Shown: positions 1 to 7,270, numbered from the stretch's first letter. The stretch is 7,287 nt of DNA from Deltaproteobacteria bacterium (GCA_016184235.1 JACPDC010000349.1:1-7287); one strand, 5' to 3'. Numbers and translations: made by a program. The notes: generated from the letters alone by a model not told the origin.

Positions 1-1770
1 GTAGACGTCGCCGAGAAACCCCATCCGGTCGGCGACTTCGAACAACACGTCGATCCAGCGGCGCGACTGTCCCAGCGGCTCCACCACCGGCTGTCTCAAC
101 CCCCAATAGAAATGGCCGGTGGCCGGGCTCATGGTGTGGCTCGGACGGTTGGGGAAAAGATCGAAGCGCTCCAGGTAATGGGCCTCCGGCAGGACCAGGT
201 CGGCCAGCTCCGCCACCTCGTCCAGGTGGGTGCTGAAGGTCACGATGAAAGGGATCTTCTTCAGCGCCGACGCTATGCTCTCGGGATTGCCGTTGTTCAT
301 CAGCAGATTGCGCCGGCAGACGATCAGCAGCTCGGGCGTGCATGGCAGGCTGAACTCTTGCGGATTCGTCAGGTTGATCTCGTACATGGGACTGCGGTTG
401 GTAGTGATCGGGAAGAGCTGGTGCAGGCCGAGGTCATCGGGCGAGCGCTCCTCGAACTCGTAGTAGCGCGCGCCGTGACCGATCACCGAAGGCGGCGTGA
501 TCAAGCCTTCCTTGGTGGCCCCCGGCCCCCAGCGGCCCGCCGGGCCGACGAGATTCGGTCCGCGGTGCCCTCCGGGCACGTAGTAGGCGCCCACGACCAT
601 GTTCAATATCTGCACCGCCAGCGCGGTGTGGGTGCCGTGCTTGTGCGCGCCGGCGCCGCGGTAGATGTTGACCGCCACCGGCCGGTACGGCAGCACCTTG
701 CCGTCGATCACGATAGTCGAGCCTATCCTGGCCGCCGCGCCGAACTCCTTGGCGATGCGCCGGATGGTGGCGGCGGGAATGGTGGTGATCGGCTCCACGC
801 GCTCCGGGGCATAATCCCTCACATGCTCCTTCAACACCTGAAAGGCGGGCTGGCACCTCTCCCCGCCCGCCGTGAATAACCCCTCGAGGGCCGGCTCGAT
901 ATTGGACTCATCGAACGGCACCGCCCCCTGGCTTCTTAAGTCCCACACCAGCGGCTTGCCGTCGCGCCCCTCTTTCAGATAGCTGCCGTCTTCGCCCACC
1001 AGGTAAGCGGCGTTGGTCCTGCGGCTCAAAAAATCCCGGTCGTAACAGTTCAGCTCGTTTAGCAGCACATTGATAATGCTTAAAATAAACGCCCCGTCGG
1101 TGCCGGGGCGGATCGGCACCCACTCGTCCGCCTTCGCCGCCGCGTTGGTCCCGACCGGATCGACGGCCACGACCCGCATGCCGCGCCGGCGCGCCTCCGC
1201 CATCTTGCGCGCCGTCACGTTGGCGTTCAGTCCGGCCATAAAACCCTGCTGATTGCCCAGAAGGATGGCGTAGTTGCAATAGTCGAGATCGAAGTCCGAG
1301 TGAAACGAGCCGTTGGTCAGATACATGGAGGCGTGGAGATAATTGCCGCAGAAGTAGCCGACCCAGTCGAAGGCGGGCGCCCAGGCCGGGCGGATGAAGT
1401 AGGAGCCCGCGATTTGATCGAAGCTCGAGACCACCAGGCCGCGCGGGTCCTTCTCCCGAACCTTGGTGAGCTTGTCGGTCAGAATCTTCAGCGCCGTCTC
1501 CCAGGAGATCTCCTGCCACTTGGGATCGACGCCGATCCCCTTCTGCGGGTTGGTGCGGATGAGCGGCGCCTTGACCCTGGAGGGATCATAGACACCGATC
1601 AGCCCCGCCTGCCCCTTGGGGCAGAGATGCCCTTCGCTCGCCGGACAGCCGGGATCGCCTTCGATCTTCACCAGGACGCCGTTTTTCTTCCGCGCCAGAA
1701 TGCCGCACGCGGCAAAGCACATGTCACAGACGCTGTGAATCCACTCCTCGCTCTCCGCAGGACCGTACAC
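1..1770 (-). CDS. Molybdopterin oxidoreductase catalytic subunit (copy B), 3' end outside the window
   Basis: Reading the minus strand from GTG 1770 gives 590 codons without a stop up to the window edge, so about the last 250 residues, including the dinucleotide-binding domain, are not seen. The protein is a close paralog of copy A: over residues 61-126 I count 56 of 66 identical. The 4Fe-4S motif is intact (Cys15, Cys18, Cys22, Cys50; CDMCFAAC) and the likely Mo-ligand is Cys141 in GYFCGNYLHASMYLTNGS. Copy A's FGTPNHHW is shortened to FDW here, a five-residue loss next to that ligand; the rest appears to align without gaps. There is no Tat signal. The visible part has no stop or frameshift, so it looks functional. 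It either uses the NrfD and ferredoxin subunits upstream or has its own partners to the left. The substrate is unknown. Confidence 0.94.
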   Translation of the reverse strand, partial: MYGPAESEEWIHSVCDMCFAACGILARKKNGVLVKIEGDPGCPASEGHLCPKGQAGLIGVYDPSRVKAPLIRTNPQKGIGVDPKWQEISWETALKILTDKLTKVREKDPRGLVVSSFDQIAGSYFIRPAWAPAFDWVGYFCGNYLHASMYLTNGSFHSDFDLDYCNYAILLGNQQGFMAGLNANVTARKMAEARRRGMRVVAVDPVGTNAAAKADEWVPIRPGTDGAFILSIINVLLNELNCYDRDFLSRRTNAAYLVGEDGSYLKEGRDGKPLVWDLRSQGAVPFDESNIEPALEGLFTAGGERCQPAFQVLKEHVRDYAPERVEPITTIPAATIRRIAKEFGAAARIGSTIVIDGKVLPYRPVAVNIYRGAGAHKHGTHTALAVQILNMVVGAYYVPGGHRGPNLVGPAGRWGPGATKEGLITPPSVIGHGARYYEFEERSPDDLGLHQLFPITTNRSPMYEINLTNPQEFSLPCTPELLIVCRRNLLMNNGNPESIASALKKIPFIVTFSTHLDEVAELADLVLPEAHYLERFDLFPNRPSHTMSPATGHFYWGLRQPVVEPLGQSRRWIDVLFEVADRMGFLGDVY

Positions 1771-1772
1771 TT

Positions 1773-1836
1773 GCAACCTCCCTCAGGCGGATAGACTCCC
1801 AACCACCACGCTGATTCTCTCCCCGCTTCCTAATAG
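1773..1836 (-). pseudogene. 3' remnant of a second MoaD-like gene, frameshifted
   Basis: Directly after the TAG of the binding-protein gene the minus strand reads LGSGERISVVVG, then after one extra base (at 1797) VYPPEGG. This matches the last 19 residues of the intact MoaD-like protein (6971-7270) at 18 positions; the only change is Lys to Arg. Of the base differences, seven codons differ synonymously and one does not, so this was a real coding region under selection before it broke. Without correcting the shift, the frame ends at a TGA at 1783-1785. The 5' four-fifths of the gene is absent and replaced by the binding-protein gene. The fragment has no start and cannot make a carrier protein. 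It ends just before copy B, exactly as the intact gene ends before copy A. The single-base shift could be a sequencing error; the truncation could not. Confidence 0.85.
1777..1784 (-). promoter_or_regulatory. Ribosome binding site of catalytic subunit B, inside the MoaD remnant
   Basis: On the minus strand GAGGGAGG lies six bases before the GTG at 1770, the same spacing as at copy A. It corresponds to the former Glu-Gly-Gly codons of the broken moaD-like gene. It is the best reason to call GTG 1770 the start. Confidence 0.75.
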
Positions 1837-2835
1837 CTACTTGTAGAGCGCGTCTATAAAGCCGCTGTTATCAATTTCCTGAAGCAGTTTTAGGTCCACT
1901 ACTTGCTCTGGACGGACCCCCTTTGCCTTCGGATCCGTCTCAGCGATCATCTCAAGCTTGAGTCGAATGGCGTCAAACGACGGATAGGGCTTTTTCTCCG
2001 TAGCCGTCTTCATATATTCATAGGCTTCATCGATGCTTTCCCTATTGGCCTTGATGTCAATCCTCATGAACTTCGCAAGAAGCTCTGTGGTCTTGTCCTT
2101 GTTCGTGTGCCACAGTTTCAATCCGTCGATGAAACCCTTCATGAAGTTTCTCACCACATCTTGCCTTGTCCTGAGCATAGAATTGTTGGCAATGATGACT
2201 TCCTGCAGCCAGGGGATTCCCGCCTGGGTCAGGTCTATCAACGGATTCAACCCCCTGTTTCGCGCGAGCAGCGTCAGTGGAGGCGTGATGATAGCTCCCT
2301 GGATGCCATTGGCCTGCAAGGCGGCAAATCTGGCCGTCTGATCTCCGATCTGCATGATCGCCACGTCTTTGACCGGGACAAGCCCGAGTTTTTTGAGCGC
2401 CAGCACGGTCACGGCGTGGGATGTCGTCCCAAACCCGCTTATGGCAACAGCCTTGCCCTTTAGTTGCTCCGCTCTGGTGATGTCTTTGGAGGTGAAAAAA
2501 GTGTAGGTGAGCTTGTTCATGTAGCCCGCGATGATAATAAGGTCCGCCCCTGCAACAATAGCCCTCACGGACGTTATTCCGCCCGTGGACGCCAATTGAA
2601 TATCCCCGGCAATGAGCGCCTGCATAAGCGGCCTGCCGCCGGAAAAATAGATCGGCACTACGTCGAGGCCGTACCTTCGGAACAGGCCCGCTTCTTTTGT
2701 GATCCAAACATGCGACAGGTCGGCGCTCATTCCCGCGTATCCAACAAAAAGTTTTTCCGGCGCCGCCAGACCCGTGTTTGCAAACAGGAGCGCAGATGCC
2801 ATCCATAGGGCTGCCAGGAAACTGGTTTTTTTCAT
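1837..2835 (-). CDS. NMT1/SsuA-like ABC transporter solute-binding protein
   Basis: This 332-residue protein resembles periplasmic binding proteins of the nitrate/sulfonate/taurine or NMT1/THI5 type. The ATG at 2835 is chosen over one eight codons earlier because AGGGGAG precedes it with good spacing and a typical signal peptide follows: Lys2-Lys3, a hydrophobic core, and likely cleavage after Ala24 (TGLA|APEK). Family features include ITKEAGLFRRYGLDV near 45-59, PLMQALIAGDIQLASTGG near 69-86 and LKGKAVAISGFGTTSHAV further on. The ligand cannot be named. No permease or ATPase is present, so it is an orphan here. A hand count over 1981-2160 gives 47% GC, clearly below the molybdoenzyme genes, suggesting separate acquisition. 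It starts 84 bases after the ferredoxin gene, and its TAG directly abuts the MoaD remnant. It may deliver the enzyme's substrate or an oxyanion, but that is conjecture. Confidence 0.93.
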   Translation of the reverse strand: MKKTSFLAALWMASALLFANTGLAAPEKLFVGYAGMSADLSHVWITKEAGLFRRYGLDVVPIYFSGGRPLMQALIAGDIQLASTGGITSVRAIVAGADLIIIAGYMNKLTYTFFTSKDITRAEQLKGKAVAISGFGTTSHAVTVLALKKLGLVPVKDVAIMQIGDQTARFAALQANGIQGAIITPPLTLLARNRGLNPLIDLTQAGIPWLQEVIIANNSMLRTRQDVVRNFMKGFIDGLKLWHTNKDKTTELLAKFMRIDIKANRESIDEAYEYMKTATEKKPYPSFDAIRLKLEMIAETDPKAKGVRPEQVVDLKLLQEIDNSGFIDALYK

Positions 2836-2919
2836 ATTTTTCTCCCCTTCGTGACCCAACCTGTTAGGAGATCAGGTCCAGCTAAAAGAGAAACCATGGG
2901 AACCTACCCGGGCGCGTGG

Positions 2920-3522
2920 CTAGCTGCCGACGTAGAAGACGGACGGTTCGAGCCCTTTTTCGGGCAGCAGGGGACGGGCCTTTTTGTCCGCCACCAGGCG
3001 GGACACCTCGCTCTGGGGATCTTCCAGGTCGCCAAAAACGCGGCATTCGGTCACACAGGTCACCACGCAGGCGGGATCCAGCCCCTGATCCACTCGCTCC
3101 ACGCAAAAATTACACTTCATCACGACGCCTTCGGAAAAATCCTGCTGGCTCTTTTCATAAGCGGTTCGCTCTCCCGGATAATAAGCGCCGTCGCTTTCAT
3201 AAAAAGCGCGCGGCCCGTACGGACAGGCCTCCATGCAGGAGCGGCAGCCGATGCACATGTCGTAATCGATCAGGACAATGCCGTCCTGCCGCTTATAAGT
3301 CGCCCCGGTCGGACATACCTCCTGGCAGATGGGGTTCTTACAGTGATTGCACAGCACCGGAAGAAAGATTCTGCGCGCGGCGGGAAATTTTCCCACCTCT
3401 TTCTCCAGCACCTTCGCCCAAAAGATTCCCTTGGGAGTCGCGTGCTCGGCCTTGCAGGCCATCGTGCAGGCATTGCAGCCGATGCAAGTGTTGAGATCAA
3501 TAACCATTCCGTAGCGCGCCAT
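2920..3522 (-). CDS. Four-cluster 4Fe-4S ferredoxin subunit (PsrB/DmsB/NrfC type)
   Basis: This 200-residue protein is the electron-transfer subunit of the complex. Its sixteen cluster cysteines fall in four canonical groups: 13/16/19/23 (CIGCNACTMAC), 58/61/66/70, 90/93/96/100 (CIGCRSCMEACP) and 137/140/152/156. Together they can bind four [4Fe-4S] clusters, and no ligand is missing or replaced. One further cysteine, 160, lies just outside the last group. There is no signal peptide, as expected for a subunit on the same side as the Tat-less catalytic subunit. The ATG at 3522 follows AAGGAGG with six-base spacing, and that motif overlaps the stop of the NrfD-type gene 11 bases upstream, so translation is probably coupled. 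In the family it wires the molybdenum active site to the quinone site of the NrfD subunit. The specific partner could be copy A, copy B or both. Confidence 0.96.
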   Translation of the reverse strand: MARYGMVIDLNTCIGCNACTMACKAEHATPKGIFWAKVLEKEVGKFPAARRIFLPVLCNHCKNPICQEVCPTGATYKRQDGIVLIDYDMCIGCRSCMEACPYGPRAFYESDGAYYPGERTAYEKSQQDFSEGVVMKCNFCVERVDQGLDPACVVTCVTECRVFGDLEDPQSEVSRLVADKKARPLLPEKGLEPSVFYVGS

Positions 3523-3533
3523 ATCGGACCTCC

Positions 3534-4409
3534 TTAAAGCAGCGGATCATACAGGCCGACGCGAATAACCAGGAAGCGAAACAGGTAATCGCCGAAGAGC
3601 CTGAGCAAAGCCAAAATAACGGTGAAGGCAAAAACCGCCTGGGCTTGAGACTTCCACAATACCGCCCAGGAGAGGGCCAGCGGAACCACCAGCCCGGCCA
3701 CGATCACTCCGCCCAAAAACAGCAGCCCCCATCTCCCCCGCGTCAGCAGACGGATCGACTCGCGCGCCGCCACAGCGGAGCTGGACATGACGGAGAGATG
3801 GCTGAGCACGAGGAGGAGACACGCCAGGGCCAGGTAAATTTGCAGCCTTTCCAGGGAAACTAAATCGAGAGGGGCTCCAGGCAGGAAAGGGGATGCGAGG
3901 ATCAGAATATCGATCCCCGCCAGCAGAGAATAGACGAAAAAGATAACCGGAAATAAGGCCGAGTTCCAAAAAGGGATGGCCGGAGACGGCGACAGGACAA
4001 AGCCGGTGTAGATCATGACCAGCACCGCCGCGGCCACGGACACGGCCTTGATGACCGACCCCAGGGCGCTCCCGTTCTCCCAGAGAAAGCCCAGCCCGGG
4101 GGCGATCTGCAGCGCCCCGAAAAGCACCATCAAGGTAATAAAAAAACAGCCCCGGCTGATCCAGGAGCTCCAGGGACGAAAAAAGGCGCGCCAGAAACGC
4201 TCCGGCCGTCCCAGGTCCAAAAAGAGCAGCAATGTGCCGAGCACCAAGACCGAAATCCCGAGCAACCCCGCCCACGCGTGATCAATATAAAGGGAAATTA
4301 AGAAAAGCCCGGCGCCCGCTCCCCCCAGGAAGAGATAGCTGATCACCAGCCAGCCCCACTCCCGCTGCGGCTTAACCCCGATCAAAAACTCATCGATGCG
4401 CGCTGCCAT
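3534..4409 (-). CDS. NrfD/PsrC-type polytopic membrane subunit
   Basis: This 291-residue integral membrane protein has about eight hydrophobic helices (roughly residues 20-40, 46-64, 85-102, 118-139, 151-172, 187-208, 227-249 and 256-275). It carries family-typical motifs: LGGAGAGLFL in helix 1, DLGRPERFW after helix 2, WSSWISRG before helix 3, and YTGFVLSPSPAIPFWNS between helices 4 and 5. In CISM complexes this subunit anchors the ferredoxin and catalytic subunits and holds the quinone site, so it should pass electrons to or from the quinone pool. It has no heme-ligand pattern and no fused domains. The ATG at 4409 follows AAGGAGGGGG and lies 21 bases after the stop of catalytic subunit A, consistent with a shared transcript. 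Its TAA overlaps the ribosome binding site of the next gene. Confidence 0.94.
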   Translation of the reverse strand: MAARIDEFLIGVKPQREWGWLVISYLFLGGAGAGLFLISLYIDHAWAGLLGISVLVLGTLLLFLDLGRPERFWRAFFRPWSSWISRGCFFITLMVLFGALQIAPGLGFLWENGSALGSVIKAVSVAAAVLVMIYTGFVLSPSPAIPFWNSALFPVIFFVYSLLAGIDILILASPFLPGAPLDLVSLERLQIYLALACLLLVLSHLSVMSSSAVAARESIRLLTRGRWGLLFLGGVIVAGLVVPLALSWAVLWKSQAQAVFAFTVILALLRLFGDYLFRFLVIRVGLYDPLL

Positions 4410-4430
4410 ATCCCCCTCCTTGTTTTTTTC

Positions 4431-6968
4431 TCAAGCGGCCCGTGAGACCTTCACCCGGATGCACGAGTCCACTCCCGTTGAGACCGGATCGACTCTCTCT
4501 AACGAGATCGGCAACAGACTGTTGAAATGAACGCCTTTTCCTTTGGCGACCGGCTTGCCTTTCGCCCAACTGCCGAACACCCCGGCAATGCCCACGACCT
4601 CCGGATGAATGCACTCTGTCAGCTTCGCCTGGCCCTTTACCTTTCCCGCCACCGATTCCACCCAAATCTCTTCGCCATCTTTGATCCCCTTGCGCCCGCC
4701 CGTCTCGGTGTTGATCAGGATCTTGTAGGCATAAGGGTTGTGCTCGGAGAGATCGTTGAGCCACGGATTCTGCGTGGTGATCGAAAGGCTGTGAAAGGGA
4801 ATCTTGAAGTTCACTACGTAGAGGTCATAGGGAGGCGTGCCATCCTTGTACGCGGGGCAGGGCTTCCACTCCGGCAACACCTGATAATCCCCCGTGTCCC
4901 ATTCCCGCCCGATCTGAGCCGCCACCTTGGCGACCGATTTCTTCGCCCTGAGCATGTTTTCAAAATAGATCGGAAAGCGCGGCTTGATGAACGGACCCGG
5001 ATACTTCTCCTCCACGGCGCGGGGCACCTTGTGATAGCCGTTCTCCTTGAACCATTCGAGCCCGCGCTCGGGGCCAAACAGAGATTTGGTCCAACGATCG
5101 TAGAGTTCCTCCATGGTGTAGTGTTTTGCCGGATCCAGTTTGTACGGCTCCTTCATTCCCCACTTGACGTTGAGCAGCCCGTAAAGCTCGCCGAGGAATC
5201 CCATCCGGTCGGCGATCTCAAAGAGCACGTCTATCCAACGCCTGGCCTGCCCCCGCGGCGCGACTATGGGCTGCCTCAACCCCCAATAAAATTGGCCGGT
5301 GGCCGGGCTCATGGTGTGCGTGAGAGTGTTCGGAAAGAAGTCGAGCCGCTCCAGGGAAAGGGCCTCGGGCAGGACCAGATCCGCCAGCTCCGCCACCTCG
5401 TCGAGGTGCGTGCTGAAAGTAACCACGAAGGGAACCTTCTTAATCGTCTCAGCCATGATCGCGGGATTGACGTTGTTCATCATCAGATTGCGCCGGCAGA
5501 CCATGAGCACATCGATGGTATAGGGAAGACCGAACATCTTCGGATCCTGGAGGTTGAGCTGATTCATGGAGCTGCGGTTGGTGCTGACGGGAAAGAGCTC
5601 GTGCAGTTCCATACCCTCCGGCCGCTTGTCCTCGAAATCGTAGTAACGCGCGGCCCGGCCGATGGCAGCGGGCGGGGTAATGAGACCCTCCGCGGTCTGC
5701 CCCGGCATCCAGGCTCCCGATGGACCGACAAGGTTAATGCCCCGGTGGCCGCCGGGAACATAAAAAGCGCCTACCACCATGTTCAGCATCTGCACGGACA
5801 ACGCCGTGTGCGTGCCGTGCTTGTGGGCGCCGGCGCCGCGGTAGATATTCACCGCCACGGGACGGTAAGGGAGCACCTTGCCATCTATCACTATCGTCGA
5901 CCCAATCCGCGCCGCCTCACCGAACTCCTTGGCGATGCGCCGTATGGTATCGGCTGGTATCGTTGTGATCGGCGCTACCTGCTCCGGCGTATACCCTTTC
6001 ACATGCTCTCTTATCGTCTGAAACGCCGTCTGGCATTTCTCCCCGCCGGCAACGAACGATCCCTCGAGCGCTGTCTCGATATCAGCCTGATCGAACGGCA
6101 CCGCTCCCTGGCTCTTTAAGTCCCACACCAGCGGCTTGCCGTCGCGCCCCTCCTTCAAATAGCTCCCGTCCTCCCGCACCAGATAGGCGGCATTGGTCCT
6201 GTGGGTGAGAAATTCCCGGTCGTAACACTTGAGCTCGTTCACTAATACGTTGATAAGGCTCAAGATGAACGCGCCGTCGGTGCCCGGTCGGATCGGCACC
6301 CATTCGTCCGCCTTGGCCGCCGCATTGGTCCCGATCGGGTCCACCACCACCACCCTCATCCCCCGCTTGCGCGCCTCGGCCATCTTTCGCGCCGACACGT
6401 TGGCATTGAGGCCCCCCATAAAACCTTGTTGGTTCCCGAGCAGGATGACGTAATTGCAATAGTCGAGATCGAAGTCCGAGTGAAAAGAGCCGTTCGTCAG
6501 GTACATGGAGGAATGAAGGTAGTTGCCGCAATAATAGCCGGTCCAATGGTGATTAGGAGTGCCGAAGGCCACGGCCCAGGCCCCGCCGATAAAATAGGTG
6601 CTCGCCGTGTGATCGAAGTTCGAGACCAGCAGTCCACGCGGGTCCTTCTCCCGGAGCTTGGTGAGCTTATCGGTGAGTATATCCAGCGCGGTCTCCCAGG
6701 AGATCTCCTCCCATTTGGGATCGACGCCGATCCCCTTCTGCGGATTGGTCCGTCTGAGGGGAGCCTTCACTCGCGAGGGGTCGTAGAGACCGATCAGCGC
6801 GGCTTGGCCCTTGGCGCAGAGATGGCCTTCGCTCGCCGGGCAGTCCGGATCCCCTTCGATCTTCACCAAAACCCCGTCTTTTCGGTGCGCCAGGATGCCG
6901 CAGGCGGCATAACACATGTCGCAGATACTGTGAATCCACACGTCTTCTTTCTCTCCGGGTGCTATCAC
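4431..6968 (-). CDS. Molybdopterin oxidoreductase catalytic subunit (copy A), CISM / DMSO-reductase superfamily
   Basis: The 845-residue protein starts at GTG 6968 behind a good ribosome binding site; an open frame reaching back to 7067 only reads through the moaD-like gene. Residues 10-65 form the N-terminal 4Fe-4S domain with Cys16, Cys19, Cys23 and Cys51 (CDMCYAAC, then GHLCAKG). The bis-MGD molybdopterin domain spans about 67-560. GTPNHHWTGYYCGN makes Cys147 the likely Mo (or W) ligand, and TNAAAKADEWVPIRPGTDGA fits a pterin-binding segment. The dinucleotide-binding C-terminal domain starts near 714. There is no twin-arginine signal, so it probably faces the cytoplasm. The NrfD and four-cluster ferredoxin genes that follow complete a three-subunit complex. 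PadB-like phenylacetyl-CoA oxidoreductase is one candidate identity; thiosulfate/polysulfide-reductase-like or other hydroxylase roles remain possible. The family assignment is firm and the substrate is unknown. Confidence 0.95.
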   Translation of the reverse strand: MIAPGEKEDVWIHSICDMCYAACGILAHRKDGVLVKIEGDPDCPASEGHLCAKGQAALIGLYDPSRVKAPLRRTNPQKGIGVDPKWEEISWETALDILTDKLTKLREKDPRGLLVSNFDHTASTYFIGGAWAVAFGTPNHHWTGYYCGNYLHSSMYLTNGSFHSDFDLDYCNYVILLGNQQGFMGGLNANVSARKMAEARKRGMRVVVVDPIGTNAAAKADEWVPIRPGTDGAFILSLINVLVNELKCYDREFLTHRTNAAYLVREDGSYLKEGRDGKPLVWDLKSQGAVPFDQADIETALEGSFVAGGEKCQTAFQTIREHVKGYTPEQVAPITTIPADTIRRIAKEFGEAARIGSTIVIDGKVLPYRPVAVNIYRGAGAHKHGTHTALSVQMLNMVVGAFYVPGGHRGINLVGPSGAWMPGQTAEGLITPPAAIGRAARYYDFEDKRPEGMELHELFPVSTNRSSMNQLNLQDPKMFGLPYTIDVLMVCRRNLMMNNVNPAIMAETIKKVPFVVTFSTHLDEVAELADLVLPEALSLERLDFFPNTLTHTMSPATGQFYWGLRQPIVAPRGQARRWIDVLFEIADRMGFLGELYGLLNVKWGMKEPYKLDPAKHYTMEELYDRWTKSLFGPERGLEWFKENGYHKVPRAVEEKYPGPFIKPRFPIYFENMLRAKKSVAKVAAQIGREWDTGDYQVLPEWKPCPAYKDGTPPYDLYVVNFKIPFHSLSITTQNPWLNDLSEHNPYAYKILINTETGGRKGIKDGEEIWVESVAGKVKGQAKLTECIHPEVVGIAGVFGSWAKGKPVAKGKGVHFNSLLPISLERVDPVSTGVDSCIRVKVSRAA

Positions 6969-6970
6969 TT

Positions 6971-7270
6971 TCAACCTCCTTCGGGCGGGTAGACCCCGAC
7001 CACGACGCTGATCTTCTCGCCGCTTCCCAACCGGGTGTCGAAACCTTCGAGCTCGCCGATGTCGCAATCGTTGACGCAGACGAGCGCGGTCGAGCGCAGC
7101 TCGCCGCTCTCCCTAAACACGCTCATCCGAAAAGGATCGCCGTGCCTCTGGGCCAGCCTGGAGAGAAGCTCTCCCACGGTCGTGCCGACGGCGATCTCCA
7201 GCTCTTCCTCGCGGCAACCGATCACGTTGCGCACCAGACCGAGATAGGAGACTTGAATGCGGGCTTCCAT
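6971..7270 (-). CDS. MoaD/ThiS-family sulfur carrier protein
   Basis: This 99-residue protein has the size and layout of the ubiquitin-like MoaD/ThiS family. It opens with a beta strand (IQVSYLGLVRNVIG), has a central TVGELLSRLAQRHG helix, and ends in VYPPEGG with the terminal Gly-Gly. In MoaD that diglycine is adenylated and thiocarboxylated to deliver sulfur to molybdopterin. The ATG at 7270 is chosen because the family fold begins straight after it. No strong Shine-Dalgarno is visible in the 17 bases left before the window edge, and the frame stays open to the edge, so a slightly earlier start cannot be excluded. Its TGA lies two bases before the GTG of the molybdoenzyme gene, so the two are probably translationally coupled. 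I infer a dedicated role in cofactor supply for this operon. It could instead be the cell's general MoaD or a tungsten-enzyme-associated homolog. Confidence 0.9.
   Translation of the reverse strand: MEARIQVSYLGLVRNVIGCREEELEIAVGTTVGELLSRLAQRHGDPFRMSVFRESGELRSTALVCVNDCDIGELEGFDTRLGSGEKISVVVGVYPPEGG
6975..6982 (-). promoter_or_regulatory. Ribosome binding site of catalytic subunit A, inside the moaD-like gene
   Basis: On the minus strand the sequence GAAGGAGG sits six bases before the GTG at 6968 and decides that start. The same bases encode the Glu and Gly-Gly end of the MoaD-like protein. An in-frame TTG at 6974 would have no spacing from this motif, so it is less likely to be the start. Confidence 0.8.

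Noticed and set aside
112..879. A 255-codon open frame on the plus strand resembling the one at 4527-6119
   Set aside because: The resemblance arises because both lie antisense to the paralogous catalytic genes. Copy B reads without a stop on the opposite strand.
908..1519. A 203-codon minus-strand frame inside copy B
   Set aside because: It is a shifted frame of copy B with low-complexity Gly/Arg composition. The copy B frame carries all family motifs.
2859..2877. Short inverted repeat (ACCTG / CAGGT, nine-base loop) between the ferredoxin and binding-protein genes
   Set aside because: The five-base stem is weak and no T-run follows, so it does not support a terminator or operator call. 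The same 84-base gap shows no convincing promoter.
4527..6119. A 530-codon open frame on the plus strand
   Set aside because: It lies wholly opposite the well-supported catalytic subunit A, has no recognisable domain, and is rich in Arg, His and Leu as expected for the antisense of a GC-rich gene.
6969..7067. A 33-residue N-terminal extension of catalytic subunit A from an ATG at 7067
   Set aside because: The extension is an Arg-rich out-of-frame reading of the MoaD-like gene. GTG 6968 has a proper ribosome binding site and fits the family N terminus.
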